A stretch of 33,736 nt of DNA from an uncultured bacterium (GTDB lineage Bacteria > Actinomycetota > Coriobacteriia > Coriobacteriales > Coriobacteriaceae). Of this stretch, positions 14,063 through 22,262 are shown piece by piece (within the stretch, counting starts at the first letter, position 1; every line of letters starts with the position of its first letter). The position numbers and the translations under genes are program-made. The notes under the pieces are model-generated. The model saw only the letters and a list, made by a program, of their open reading frames with translations. It did no database searches and had not been told where the DNA came from. Location of the stretch: positions 1-33,736 of the forward strand of contig CAJMSV010000008.1 of assembly GCA_905216175.1 (NCBI GenBank), read 5' to 3'.

Positions 14063-15705
14063 TGGCTCGGTTGGATAGGAGCTCGGCGGCGGGTGAGGCA
14101 TATGGCTCGGCCGCGCCGGCGATTGAGGTGCGGAGCCTGAGCTTTGCCTACCCCGATGCTGATGCTGCGGTGCTCGAGGGGCTCGACTGGTCTGTTCCCC
14201 AAGGTGCATTTGCGCTGCTTGTTGGCGGTACCGGATCGGGTAAGTCGACGCTGCTGTCGCTGCTCAAGCCCGAGATCGCTCCGGCGGGCGAGCGCACTGG
14301 CGATACGCGCGTGCTGGGCGAGAACGTTGCCGACATGGACGTGCGGGCATCGGCGGAGCGCGTGGGTTATGTGTTTCAGGATCCCGAGAACCAGATTGTG
14401 TGCGACACCGTGTGGCACGAGATGGCGTTTGGCCTAGAGAATCTGGGTGTGTCGCGCGACGAGATGCGCCGCCGTGTTGCCGAGACCAGCTATTTCTTTG
14501 GTCTGGAGGACTGGCTTCATCGTGATGCCGATACGCTTTCGGGTGGCCGCAAGCAGCTGCTGTCGCTTGCCGCCGTCCTGGCGCTGCGTCCGCGTGTGCT
14601 GCTACTCGACGAGCCCACGTCTCAGCTCGATCCCGTTGCTGAGAAGAATTTTCTGCACGCGCTGTTTCGTGTGAATCGCGAGCTGGGCTGCACGGTTGTT
14701 GTGGCGACGCATCAGCCGCGCCCAATGCTCGAATACGCGACGTGTGCGTACCGGATTGAGGACGGTCGCGTGCGCGAGGTGGCGGATATGGCTTCTTTGG
14801 GACGCCGAGAATCGCTGTTTTCCGATGACATGTTGGGGTGGGGTGCCATCCGATGTGCAAAAAACGGAGTATTCAGCAGGCGTGAGGACAATTTGGGCTC
14901 TCTGGAGCTGCCCGGGGACATATCGAGCGCGAAAAAAAGTTCGGAATTGGACAAATCGTCAAACTTTGTGGCGCAAACGTCGCTCGAGAACGGCTCGGAA
15001 GCCTTTCCGCGCACGGATGGAAGCAGAATACTCCAAAAAATGCACGGCGGGTCGGCTACCACCCTGTCGGAAGGCTGGTTTCGCTACGATCGCGCGGGCG
15101 GTTGGGTGCTGCGCGGGCTCGCTGCGTCGTTTTCGGCTGGCGCGGTGCATGCGGTTGTGGGCGGTAACGGATGCGGTAAGTCGACGATGCTCTCGGTGCT
15201 GGCGAAGACCGCCAAGCTGCAGCGCGGCCGCATGGTGCGCGGAGCGGCCTCGGCGGCGCTGCTGCCTCAGAATCCCAAAGCATTGCTGGTTGCCGAGACG
15301 GTTCGCGATGAGCTGATGGAATGGGCCTCGACCTGCGGATATGACGAGAACTTGGCGCTGGAGCGTGCGGCGCAACTGGGATTGGACGGCCTGGAGACGC
15401 GCCACCCCTACGACCTCTCGGGCGGACAGCGCCAGCTGCTCGCACTGACAAAGCTGCTGCTGCTCGGCCCCGAGCTGCTGCTGCTTGACGAGCCCACGAA
15501 GGGCTTGGACCTGGAGAGCCGCCGCATCATCGCCCGCGCCCTGCGTGACCATGCGAAGGCTGGCGGCACCGTCATCATGGCCACGCACGATCTGGATTTT
15601 GCCGAGCAGGTAGCCGACGACGTCGTCATGATGTTTGACGGCGAGATTGCCTGCATGGAGCCGCCGGCCGACTTCTTTGCCGACAACGTGTTCTATAGGG
15701 CGTGA
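14062..15705 (+). CDS. Two-domain ECF ATPase (EcfA1-EcfA2 fusion)
   Basis: A 547-residue protein carrying both ATPases of the importer. Domain 1: Walker A GGTGSGKST (55-63), signature LSGG (159-162), Walker B VLLLDEPTSQLDP, and VVATHQPRP. Domain 2: Walker A GGNGCGKST (367-375), signature LSGG (452-455), ELLLLDEPTKGLD and the H-loop MATHDLDF. Between them lies a polar linker (about residues 260-330) encoded by DNA with 20-bp near-complementary ends, discussed separately. Fused ATPases occur in other ECF systems such as YkoD. It overlaps ecfT by one base. Confidence 0.93.
   Translation: MARLDRSSAAGEAYGSAAPAIEVRSLSFAYPDADAAVLEGLDWSVPQGAFALLVGGTGSGKSTLLSLLKPEIAPAGERTGDTRVLGENVADMDVRASAERVGYVFQDPENQIVCDTVWHEMAFGLENLGVSRDEMRRRVAETSYFFGLEDWLHRDADTLSGGRKQLLSLAAVLALRPRVLLLDEPTSQLDPVAEKNFLHALFRVNRELGCTVVVATHQPRPMLEYATCAYRIEDGRVREVADMASLGRRESLFSDDMLGWGAIRCAKNGVFSRREDNLGSLELPGDISSAKKSSELDKSSNFVAQTSLENGSEAFPRTDGSRILQKMHGGSATTLSEGWFRYDRAGGWVLRGLAASFSAGAVHAVVGGNGCGKSTMLSVLAKTAKLQRGRMVRGAASAALLPQNPKALLVAETVRDELMEWASTCGYDENLALERAAQLGLDGLETRHPYDLSGGQRQLLALTKLLLLGPELLLLDEPTKGLDLESRRIIARALRDHAKAGGTVIMATHDLDFAEQVADDVVMMFDGEIACMEPPADFFADNVFYRA
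14855..15045. repeat. Palindromic element inside the EcfA linker
   Basis: The ends 14855-14874 and 15026-15045 are inverted copies: GTGCA and GGAGTATTC halves match, while the central six-base homopolymer is A on both strands' readings rather than complementary. The 191-bp segment encodes only the low-complexity interdomain linker and is richer in A/T runs than the flanking ABC domains. It resembles an intergenic repeat taken into the frame. Confidence 0.55.
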
Positions 15706-15709
15706 TGGG

Positions 15710-16423
15710 ATGACGGACTGTCGTTTCTCGCGCTTGCTTGCAAAACTGGAAATCCCGCTGCTGCTGGCGGTGCCAGCCGTGATGGCTGCGGCGTTGCTGT
15801 CGGGTGTTGAGCAGGCAGCGTTGGCCATGCTGGTTGTGGTGGCGCTGGTGCTCGCGCTGTTCTTTGCGGGTTACGAGGCATCTCGTCCGGGTTTGCGCCA
15901 GATTATGCCCACGCTGGTTCTGGCAGCATTGGCCGCGGCGGGGCGCATCTTGTTTGGCCCCATTCCCGACTTTAAACCCGTGAGTGCCATCGCCATTATC
16001 GCGGGGGCGACGCTTGGTCGCCGCAATGGTTTTATGGTCGGTGCGTTGGCGGCGCTGACCAGCAATTTCTTTTTTGGGCAGGGCATGTGGACGCCGTGGC
16101 AGATGTATGCCTGGGGGCTCGTGGGATACGTTGGCGGTGCGCTGGCGCATGCCGGCGCTTTTGATCGCGCCGATGGCACCGTGCGTATGCCGGCGCTGCT
16201 GGCGTACGGCTTTGCGTCGGGCCTGCTCTATGGCGTCGTGATCAACGCGTATGACATCATTGGTTTTGTACAGCCGCTTACTTGGGCGGGTGCCGCGGCG
16301 CGTCTTGCCACGGCAGTGCCGTTCGATATTACGCATGGCCTTGCGACCTGCGTGTTTTTGGCCGCCTTGTACAAGCCTTGGTGTCGCCGCATTAACCGTG
16401 TCGTCGTGAAATACGGGCTGTAA
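15710..16423 (+). CDS. ECF transporter S component (substrate unknown)
   Basis: A 237-residue membrane protein, the substrate-binding subunit of the preceding ECF module. It has about six hydrophobic segments and the segment GRILFGPIPDFKPVSAIAI, then GATLGRRNGFMVGALAALTSNFFFGQG, TPWQMYAWGLVGYVGGALA. An Asn-Phe-rich FFFGQG turn before TPWQM is a feature of one S-component group whose substrates are mostly predicted rather than shown. ATG 15710 lies five bases after the EcfA stop; an upstream extension in frame overlaps ecfA and is unlikely. The substrate (a vitamin, cofactor precursor or metal) cannot be told from the sequence. Confidence 0.82.
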   Translation: MTDCRFSRLLAKLEIPLLLAVPAVMAAALLSGVEQAALAMLVVVALVLALFFAGYEASRPGLRQIMPTLVLAALAAAGRILFGPIPDFKPVSAIAIIAGATLGRRNGFMVGALAALTSNFFFGQGMWTPWQMYAWGLVGYVGGALAHAGAFDRADGTVRMPALLAYGFASGLLYGVVINAYDIIGFVQPLTWAGAAARLATAVPFDITHGLATCVFLAALYKPWCRRINRVVVKYGL

Positions 16424-16447
16424 GGCATTTCGCATTCCCTCACGAAC

Positions 16448-16510
16448 TTGCGGTGGAATAGTTCTCGTTTTTGGCTATTTGCTGCCCAAACAGGAACTAT
16501 TCCACCGCAA
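16448..16510. repeat. 63-bp palindrome between convergent genes
   Basis: A perfect 17-bp inverted repeat (16448-16464 with 16494-16510; arm TTGCGGTGGAATAGTTC) continues inward with imperfect pairing (GTTT/AAAC, GG/CC). It lies between the S-component stop (16423) and the xth stop (16572), but neither side has a clear T-run. A second, weaker G/C stem with CTGTCCCCC lies at 16518-16557. Confidence 0.85.
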
Positions 16511-16571
16511 CTTATAGGGGGAGAGGGGTCACATGATCTGTTTTCCTCTGTCCCCCAGGAATTGCTTGGCG

Positions 16572-17390
16572 CTAGAGCTCTAGCGTGAGGGTGACGGGGC
16601 AGTGGTCGCTGCCGAAGATATCGCCGCGGATACCGGTGTCGCGCACGGTATTGGCGATTGAATCACTTACCAAGAAGTAATCGATGCGCCAGCCGGCGTT
16701 GTTCTTGCGGGCATTAAAGCGATAGCTCCACCAGCTGTAGACGCCCTCGACGTCTGGATTAGCCGTGCGCCAGGTATCGGTAAAGCCGGCGTTGAGCAGC
16801 TCGGTAAACTTGCCGCGTTCTTCGTCCGAAAAGCCGGCGTTGCCGCGGTTGGACTTGGGGTTCTTAAGGTCGATCTCCTCGTGCGCCACGTTAAAGTCGC
16901 CGCAGGTCACGACGGGTTTGCCACTCTCGCGCTCAAGCGCGCTCAAAAAGCCGCGATAGGCATCATCCCAGGCCATGCGCACGTCGATGCGGGCGAGTTC
17001 GTTTTGCGCGTTGGGAGTGTAGACATCCACAAACCAGAACTTGTCGAACTCCAACGCGCAGACGCGGCCCTCGGTTGCGGCTTGGGCGACGAGCTCGGCC
17101 GCCTCGCCCTCGCCGGCGTAGGGTAACAGCGCGTCGGCGTGCAGCACGCGCAGCGGTTCCTGGCGGCTAAAGACCGCAGTGCCCGAATAGCCTTTACGCT
17201 CGGCGTAGCTCCAGGTTTGGCGATAGCCGGGCAGGTCAATATCAACCTGGCCTTCTTGCAACTTGGTCTCTTGCAACGCCAGGATATCGACGTCGAGTTC
17301 TTGCGCGATCTGGATAAAGCTCGGGTCCTTTTTGAGCACGGCGCGCAGGCCGTTGACGTTCCACGAGGCGAAAGTGTAAGTCTGAGGCAT
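16572..17390 (-). CDS. xth: Exodeoxyribonuclease III / AP endonuclease
   Basis: A 272-residue base-excision repair nuclease of the exonuclease III family. Catalytic features are present in order: SWNVNGLR (Asn11), LQETKL (Glu41), VDVYTPNAQ, TCGDFNVAHEEIDLKNPKSN (the Asp-x-Asn pair and the NxKxN segment), GWRIDYFLVS, and the terminal SDHCPV with catalytic His263. Length and motifs are full. ATG 17390 has AAAGGACAC upstream. It is divergent from the sirtuin gene. Confidence 0.95.
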   Translation of the reverse strand: MPQTYTFASWNVNGLRAVLKKDPSFIQIAQELDVDILALQETKLQEGQVDIDLPGYRQTWSYAERKGYSGTAVFSRQEPLRVLHADALLPYAGEGEAAELVAQAATEGRVCALEFDKFWFVDVYTPNAQNELARIDVRMAWDDAYRGFLSALERESGKPVVTCGDFNVAHEEIDLKNPKSNRGNAGFSDEERGKFTELLNAGFTDTWRTANPDVEGVYSWWSYRFNARKNNAGWRIDYFLVSDSIANTVRDTGIRGDIFGSDHCPVTLTLEL

Positions 17391-17526
17391 GGTGTCCTTT
17401 CGACGGGGTTGGCAGGCTTAAGATTAGCGCAACAGGGGCGGTGGTGGGCACCGCGCGTGCTGACCCAAAGGCCGCATGCTGGGACATCGCCCGACGCTGC
17501 CCGACCAACAAGGACGGAGGACATAT

Positions 17527-18279
17527 ATGACGCAGGCGATAACGGACTCCAAACAGGCCTCCGCCGCGCTGGCGGAGCTGTTCGGCACCCACAAGCGCGT
17601 GGTCTTCTTTGGCGGCGCGGGCGTTTCCACGGCGAGTGGCATTCCCGATTTCCGCAGCGTGGACGGCCTATATCACCAACAGTTTGCCTACCCGCCCGAG
17701 ACCATGCTCTCGCATAGCTTTTACGAGGTGCACCCGGCCGAGTTCTTCGACTTCTACCGCACCAAGATGATCGCGCTTGGCGCCAAGCCCAACCGCTGCC
17801 ACACCAAGCTGGCCGAGCTGGAGCGCGCCGGCAAGCTAAATGCCGTGGTGACGCAAAACATTGACGGCCTGCATCAGATGGCCGGCTCACAGCGCGTGTT
17901 CGAGCTGCACGGATCGGTCCATCGCAACATTTGCCAGTCGTGCGGCGCGGTCTATAGCGCCGAGTGGATTTGCTCGCGCGAGCACGAGGACGCCGCGGGC
18001 GTGCCCGTGTGCCCCGCGTGCGGCGGGCGCATTAAGCCCGATGTGGTGCTCTACGAGGAGCCGCTCGATGAGCATGTGCTGACCGGCGCCGTTGCCGCCA
18101 TCGCCGCGGCCGATGCCCTCATTGTGGGCGGGACCTCGCTCGTGGTGTATCCGGCGGCAGGCCTTACGCGATACTTTACCGGCGATACGCTGGCTATTTG
18201 CAATCTTGCTCCTACCGATCAGGATGCAAATGCCGACCTGCTGATTTCTTGCGACATCGCGGCCGCGTTTGCGTTCTAG
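17527..18279 (+). CDS. cobB: NAD-dependent protein deacylase (sirtuin)
   Basis: A 250-residue sirtuin removing acyl groups from lysine using NAD. Motifs: GGAGVSTASGIPDFRS (29-44), TQNIDGLH (Gln110-Asp113 region), catalytic His128 in FELHGSV, and the zinc ribbon CQSC (136, 139) with CPAC (162, 165), followed by IKPDVVLYEE and GGTSLVVYPA. The start ATG 17527 has GGACGGAGGA upstream; an extension to 17476 lacks a ribosome site. It is separated from folP by 95 bp with its own candidate promoter, so it is probably a single gene. Confidence 0.94.
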   Translation: MTQAITDSKQASAALAELFGTHKRVVFFGGAGVSTASGIPDFRSVDGLYHQQFAYPPETMLSHSFYEVHPAEFFDFYRTKMIALGAKPNRCHTKLAELERAGKLNAVVTQNIDGLHQMAGSQRVFELHGSVHRNICQSCGAVYSAEWICSREHEDAAGVPVCPACGGRIKPDVVLYEEPLDEHVLTGAVAAIAAADALIVGGTSLVVYPAAGLTRYFTGDTLAICNLAPTDQDANADLLISCDIAAAFAF

Positions 18280-18293
18280 CCCGCGTGCGCGGA

Positions 18294-18299
18294 TACAAT
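18294..18299 (+). promoter_or_regulatory. Candidate -10 box for the folP operon
   Basis: TACAAT within GGATACAATAG, 75 bp upstream of the folP start. TTGCGT at 18269-18274 is a possible -35, but the spacer would be 19 bp. Confidence 0.4.
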
Positions 18300-18324
18300 A
18301 GAAAGACTGAGTGCAAAGCGACCC

Positions 18325-18352
18325 CGCCGCCAGCTCCCCAAGCTCGGCGGCG
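18325..18352 (+). promoter_or_regulatory. GC-rich leader hairpin before folP
   Basis: CGCCGCC pairs with GGCGGCG (18325-18331 with 18346-18352), with GCT/AGC pairing inside, followed by TGGGCATTTT and then AGGAGG. It could act as an attenuator or simply shape the leader; no ligand-binding consensus was seen. Confidence 0.35.
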
Positions 18353-18374
18353 TGGGCATTTTAGGAGGATGTTC

Positions 18375-20117
18375 ATGGCGAACGACAGCAAGACATGGCG
18401 GTGCGGAAAGTACGAGCTCAGCTTTGACCGTCCGCGCATCATGGGCGTCCTCAACGTGACGCCCGATTCGTTTAGCGATGGCGGGGAGCACTTCGACCCG
18501 GATGCCGCCATCGAGTACGGCCTGGCGATGCTCGACGCCGGCGCCGACATCATCGACGTGGGCGGTGAGTCCACGCGTCCCGGCTTTACTCCGGTCAACC
18601 CCGACGAGGAGGCTCGCCGCGTGCTGCCCGTTGTGCGCGCGCTGGCCAAAGAGGGTGCCATCGTCTCGATCGACACGCGCCACGTGGCGGTTGCCAAGGC
18701 GGCCGTGCGCTGCGGCGCCTCGATCGTCAACGACGTGACCGGCTTCACCGATCCCAAGATGGTCGAGTTTGTTAAGACGAGCACCTGCGGCGTCATCGTA
18801 ATGCACGCCGGCGAGGTCGCCGCGACCGCACGCACGCACGCAACGGTGCAGCTCGATACCTCGGCAGCGGCGTTTGTTGCCGAGAAGGCGCGCGAGGCGG
18901 CTGCCGAGGCCGCGCGTGAGGCCGAGAAGCCGGCTCGCCGCCGTCGCGGCAAGTTGCTGGGCGAGCCTAAGCCGGAGGCCAAGCTTCCGGGCGGCGTGGT
19001 GCAGCCCTCGTTGCCGTTTGGCGAACCGGAGCCCACGTCCGAGCCTTCAAGCGAGCAGGAGACGCCGGCCGCCGAGCAGGCTACTGCCGCCGAGACCGTC
19101 GCGCCCGCGCCCGAGGCCACGCCCGCAGCCACCGAGGCCGCACCGGAGTCCAATGACCGCCTGGCCGCCATGATGCGCCGCAGCGCCCGCCGCGAGGAAG
19201 CCTACGTGCCTACCTCGCAGCTCCGCCGCTTCACCCTGCCCGATTCGGCGCCCATCATGCGCCGCGTTATGGGCTTTCTGTCCGACCAGGCCCGCACGCT
19301 CATCCATGCCGGCGTGTCTCGCGACCGCATCTGCATCGATCCTGGCCCGGGCTTTGGTAAGTCGGCTAACGAGGACATCGTCATCCAGCGCGAGACTGCC
19401 AAGATGGCGTCACTGGGCTATCCGCTCATGTGCGCCGTGTCGCGCAAGCGTTTTGTGGGCGCTGTCTCGGGCGTGACCGAGGCCGCCGCGCGCGATGCCG
19501 CCACGTTTGGCGTGTGCCTGGGCGCCATCCAGGCCGGTGCCAACATCGTGCGCGTGCACGACGCCGCGGGTTTTGCGCAGTTCCTGAACGGCTACTGGGC
19601 GGTTGCCAAGCCGCAGCCGCGCCGCGCGTTTGTGGCCGTGGGCTCCAACCTGGGGCATCGCTGCGACAACATCCGCGCCGCACGCGACATGATCGCCGAG
19701 ATTCCGCTCACCTGCGTGTCTAACTCCTCCAAGATTTACGAGAGCGAGCCTGCCTACGAGACGCGCCAGGACGCGTTTGCCAACGCCGTCATCGAGATCA
19801 AGACCGAGCTTGCGCCGCTGGTGCTGCTCGACGAGCTCATGAAGATCGAGGCCGAGCTGGGGCGCGACCGCTCCAAAAAGGCCAAGGCCAACGGTCCGCG
19901 CACCATCGACCTGGACCTGCTGTGGATGGACGGCGAGACCCACGGCGGCAAAAAGCTGCGCCTGCCGCATCCGCTGATCGGCGAACGCGATTTTGTGCTG
20001 GTGCCGCTCGAGGACTTGATGCACGACCCGGCTCGGTTCTTCCGCTACAACGGCGTCGAGGTCAAGGAGCCCGAGGACCGCGTGGGCCATATCGTGGGCG
20101 AATTGGGGCGTATGTAG
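18375..20117 (+). CDS. folP: FolP-FolK fusion: dihydropteroate synthase plus HPPK, with a disordered insert
   Basis: A 580-residue protein combining two successive folate steps. The DHPS part begins with IMGVLNVTPDSFSDGG (22-37), DVGGESTRPGF and SIDTRHVAVA, reaches VMHAG (142-146), then is interrupted by about 135 Ala/Glu/Pro/Arg-rich residues (roughly 155-290). It resumes with IMRRVMGFLSDQARTLIHAG and DPGPGFGKS (from 322). The HPPK part starts at AFVAVGSNLGHR (418) and includes YESEPAYETRQDAFANAV, GPRTIDLDLL and HPLIGERDFVLVPL. ATG 18375 is chosen because AGGAGG (18363-18368) abuts the earlier ATG 18369 and is correctly spaced for this one. FolP-FolK fusions are known elsewhere; the insert is the unusual part. 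Confidence 0.93.
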   Translation: MANDSKTWRCGKYELSFDRPRIMGVLNVTPDSFSDGGEHFDPDAAIEYGLAMLDAGADIIDVGGESTRPGFTPVNPDEEARRVLPVVRALAKEGAIVSIDTRHVAVAKAAVRCGASIVNDVTGFTDPKMVEFVKTSTCGVIVMHAGEVAATARTHATVQLDTSAAAFVAEKAREAAAEAAREAEKPARRRRGKLLGEPKPEAKLPGGVVQPSLPFGEPEPTSEPSSEQETPAAEQATAAETVAPAPEATPAATEAAPESNDRLAAMMRRSARREEAYVPTSQLRRFTLPDSAPIMRRVMGFLSDQARTLIHAGVSRDRICIDPGPGFGKSANEDIVIQRETAKMASLGYPLMCAVSRKRFVGAVSGVTEAAARDAATFGVCLGAIQAGANIVRVHDAAGFAQFLNGYWAVAKPQPRRAFVAVGSNLGHRCDNIRAARDMIAEIPLTCVSNSSKIYESEPAYETRQDAFANAVIEIKTELAPLVLLDELMKIEAELGRDRSKKAKANGPRTIDLDLLWMDGETHGGKKLRLPHPLIGERDFVLVPLEDLMHDPARFFRYNGVEVKEPEDRVGHIVGELGRM

Positions 20118-20819
20118 ATGATCGAGATGAATGCTGTTGCCGTCGGCACCGAGCTCGACGCGGCGCGTGACGCGGGCCGCGAGGGCGTGTCCGCGGGCTG
20201 GTGTGCGTGGAGCGCGGGCGATGCTTCGCTGACGTTTTCGCTGGTTGTGCGCCCCGATGTGAACATGCATGCCTTCCACGGCCTGCCGTTTGTGGCCGCG
20301 ATGGGCATGATGGACGCGCTCGTGGGCACGGCCGCAACGCCGGGCCTGGGGCTTGCCGGCAAAGTGGGCATCCAGTGGCCGAGTGACATCGTGTGCGGCG
20401 CGCCCGCGTTTGAGACGTCGCTCGCGCGCGTCGCCGTCAACGGCGGTGCCGGTGCCGCGGGCATGTTCGGTGCCGTGACGGTGGATATTGAGCGTTCGGC
20501 GCTGAGCGAGCTTGGTGTGGACGTAGCTGACGAAGCGCTGGTCGAGACGCTGGCCGCCGCCGTGCTGGCCCGCGTGGACGCCTGGGCGGTTGTTGCCAAC
20601 ACGCCGCAAGGCGCCGCAGGGCCGCTGGCTCCCGTGCTGGGCGAGTACTTCGACATGGTGCCGCTGCTGGGCCGCCAAGTTGCGGCGGTGTCGCCCAACG
20701 GTTTGCCGTTTGCGGTCGGTGTGTTTGCGGGTCTGGACATCTGGGGTCGCGCGACCATCAAGACCGATGCCGGCGAGCAGGAGTTTCCGCCCGAGGCCGT
20801 GCGCAGTCGCGGGCTGTAG
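20118..20819 (+). CDS. Biotin-ligase-like protein lacking key catalytic motifs
   Basis: A 233-residue protein starting directly after the folP stop (TAG then ATG). It resembles the catalytic domain of biotin protein ligase (BPL/LplA fold): SLTFSLVVRP matches the LxxSxxLRP strand, GLPFVAAMGMMDAL the following helix, IQWPSDIV the KWPND motif, and the C-terminal segment AVGVFAGLDIWGRATIKT resembles the small C-terminal barrel. The biotin-binding GRGRxGRxW loop is reduced to SAGWCAWS, the KWPND lysine is Gln, and KLAGIL is not conserved. The usual N-terminal STN motif is missing too. It probably does not biotinylate by the standard mechanism; neighbouring coaX is also a common neighbour of birA. 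Confidence 0.65.
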   Translation: MIEMNAVAVGTELDAARDAGREGVSAGWCAWSAGDASLTFSLVVRPDVNMHAFHGLPFVAAMGMMDALVGTAATPGLGLAGKVGIQWPSDIVCGAPAFETSLARVAVNGGAGAAGMFGAVTVDIERSALSELGVDVADEALVETLAAAVLARVDAWAVVANTPQGAAGPLAPVLGEYFDMVPLLGRQVAAVSPNGLPFAVGVFAGLDIWGRATIKTDAGEQEFPPEAVRSRGL

Positions 20820-20858
20820 CGCGGGGCGCCAGCGCTCAAAGATAACGATGGCAACAAG

Positions 20859-20888
20859 ACCCTTCTCGGCCTGTGCCGGGGAGGGTTT
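20859..20888 (+). terminator. Terminator of the folP operon
   Basis: A 12-bp stem with two G-U pairs (20859-20870 with 20875-20886) and loop CTGT, followed by a short TT. It lies 40 bp past the biotin-ligase-like gene, between it and the convergent coaX gene. Confidence 0.6.
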
Positions 20889-20964
20889 CGCCTATCTGAG
20901 GAATAGGCTTGGCGAGCATTTGCGGGGACTGTGGCATCGGGCGTGCTCGACTTAAGCCCCTGCT

Positions 20965-21738
20965 CTATCCCAGCTCCTGCATGCGGCGGTAGATTTCGCA
21001 GATACCCTTGATGGTGAGCTGTCCGTCGACCACGTCGAAGGCATCGGTCGAATCGGCGACGATGCTGGCGAGACCGCCCGTGGCGATAACAGTGGCGTCC
21101 TCGCGCCCCAGCTCGCGCTTCATGCGCGCGACCAGGCCCTCGGCCATGGCGGCGGCGCCCATCACGGCGCCGACCTTGATGCACTCCTCGGTATCGCGGC
21201 CGATGGCGTGCTCGGGTGCCTCGAGCGGCACACTGGCGAGCTTGGCGGCACGGGCGGCAAGCGCGTCCATGGAGATGCGGATGCCCGGCGCAATCGCCCC
21301 GCCAATGTAATAACCGTCCCCATCGATGACGTCGATATTGGTCGCGGTGCCAAAGTCCACCACGATTGCCGGCGCGCCGTAGAAAGTTTCGGCCGCAACG
21401 GCGTTAGCGACGCGATCGGCGCCTACGGCCTGGGGACGCGCCGCGCGCAGCTTGGTCACCGCGGCCGTCTGCGGCCCGATGACGATGGCGTCCGCGGCAA
21501 TGCGGTCGGCCACGGCGTGCCACTCGCGCGAGAGCTGCGGCACCACGCCCGCAAAGGCGATCGCGTCGACCGCATCGAGCGAAAGGCCGTACATCTTAAA
21601 GAAACCCATCAGGCGCACATGGATCTCGTCGGCGGTATAGGAGCGGTCGGTGGGCATGCGCCACGACTGCACCAGCTCGTCTCCGTCAAACAGGCCCATG
21701 GCCGTCTGCGTATTTCCCATATCGATAGCGAGCAGCAT
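20965..21738 (-). CDS. coaX: Type III pantothenate kinase
   Basis: A 257-residue ASKHA-fold kinase, first step of CoA synthesis. Motifs: phosphate-binding LLAIDMGNTQTAMGLFD at the start, GADRVANAVAAE, DFGTATNIDVIDGDGYYIGGAIAPG, and a C-terminal VIATGGLASIVADST. An open frame reaches 21759, but GGGAG just upstream supports ATG 21738 (MLLAIDMG), as in relatives. This form is insensitive to CoA feedback in characterised members. It is convergent with the biotin-ligase-like gene. Confidence 0.95.
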   Translation of the reverse strand: MLLAIDMGNTQTAMGLFDGDELVQSWRMPTDRSYTADEIHVRLMGFFKMYGLSLDAVDAIAFAGVVPQLSREWHAVADRIAADAIVIGPQTAAVTKLRAARPQAVGADRVANAVAAETFYGAPAIVVDFGTATNIDVIDGDGYYIGGAIAPGIRISMDALAARAAKLASVPLEAPEHAIGRDTEECIKVGAVMGAAAMAEGLVARMKRELGREDATVIATGGLASIVADSTDAFDVVDGQLTIKGICEIYRRMQELG

Positions 21739-21875
21739 GTCTACTCCCGGTGTTGGCATAAAAGGACGCGCACCATTGTATACGTGCCGTCGACGGCGCT
21801 CGGCTGCGATTCGTTTACGGTGATAGGGGCTGAGGGGTTTTAAATATGAAGGAATTATGCTCTACGAGATTTTCC

Positions 21876-21904
21876 TTGCCGTTTACCGAACTCCCGCGTA
21901 ATAT
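21876..21904 (+). promoter_or_regulatory. Promoter of the initiator tRNA gene
   Basis: TTGCCG (21876-21881), a 17-bp spacer, and TAATAT (21899-21904), placing transcription start about 25 bp before the tRNA. Confidence 0.6.
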
Positions 21905-21935
21905 TCTTTCTTGCGCACATGAGGCGCCCAGACAT

Positions 21936-22012
21936 TGCGGGGTGGAGCAGTCTGGTAGCTCGCCGGGCTCATAACCCGGAGGTCGTAGGTTCAAATCCTG
22001 CCCCCGCGACCA
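21936..22012 (+). tRNA. Initiator tRNA-Met (CAU)
   Basis: A 77-nt tRNA with encoded CCA. The acceptor stem pairs 21937-21942 with its 3' partner, while the 1-72 position is a weak U-G rather than a Watson-Crick pair. The anticodon stem has three consecutive G-C pairs next to loop CTCATAA, and the D-stem has A11-U24; these are initiator hallmarks. The T-loop reads GGTTCAAATCC. Confidence 0.95.
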
Positions 22013-22022
22013 AGAACTTGCA

Positions 22023-22051
22023 GCTCGTCGGCCTAGCCGGCGAGCTTTTTT
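22023..22051 (+). terminator. Terminator of the initiator tRNA gene
   Basis: A 10-bp stem (22023-22032 with 22036-22045, one G-U pair, loop CTA) followed by TTTTTT. Confidence 0.9.
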
Positions 22052-22101
22052 GTTATTCCGGGACCGTGTTTTCGGTCCAATTCTCGGCCTCTCAAACAAA
22101 A

Positions 22102-22156
22102 TCTCGACCTGTAACATCTAGACCCGATTTGGGCGGCTAGGTGTTACAGATCGAGA
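22102..22156. repeat. 55-bp palindromic repeat, locus B unit 1
   Basis: Arms TCTCGACCTGTAACA and TGTTACAGATCGAGA flank a 25-base middle. First of four units; the array 22102-22399 fills much of the 534-bp gap between the tRNA and the next gene. Confidence 0.9.
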
Positions 22157-22182
22157 TATACCGGTGGGTTGGGTCGTGTTTG

Positions 22183-22237
22183 TCTAAATCTGTAACACGA
22201 GGGACGGATTTCGCCGAGTAACTGTTACAGACTGAGA
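22183..22237. repeat. 55-bp palindromic repeat, locus B unit 2
   Basis: Arms TCTAAATCTGTAACA and TGTTACAGACTGAGA, starting 81 bp after unit 1. The outer ends have mutated, the TGTAACA core has not. Confidence 0.88.
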
Positions 22238-22262
22238 TTTTCTGGCAGGCAGGTCCCGTTTG

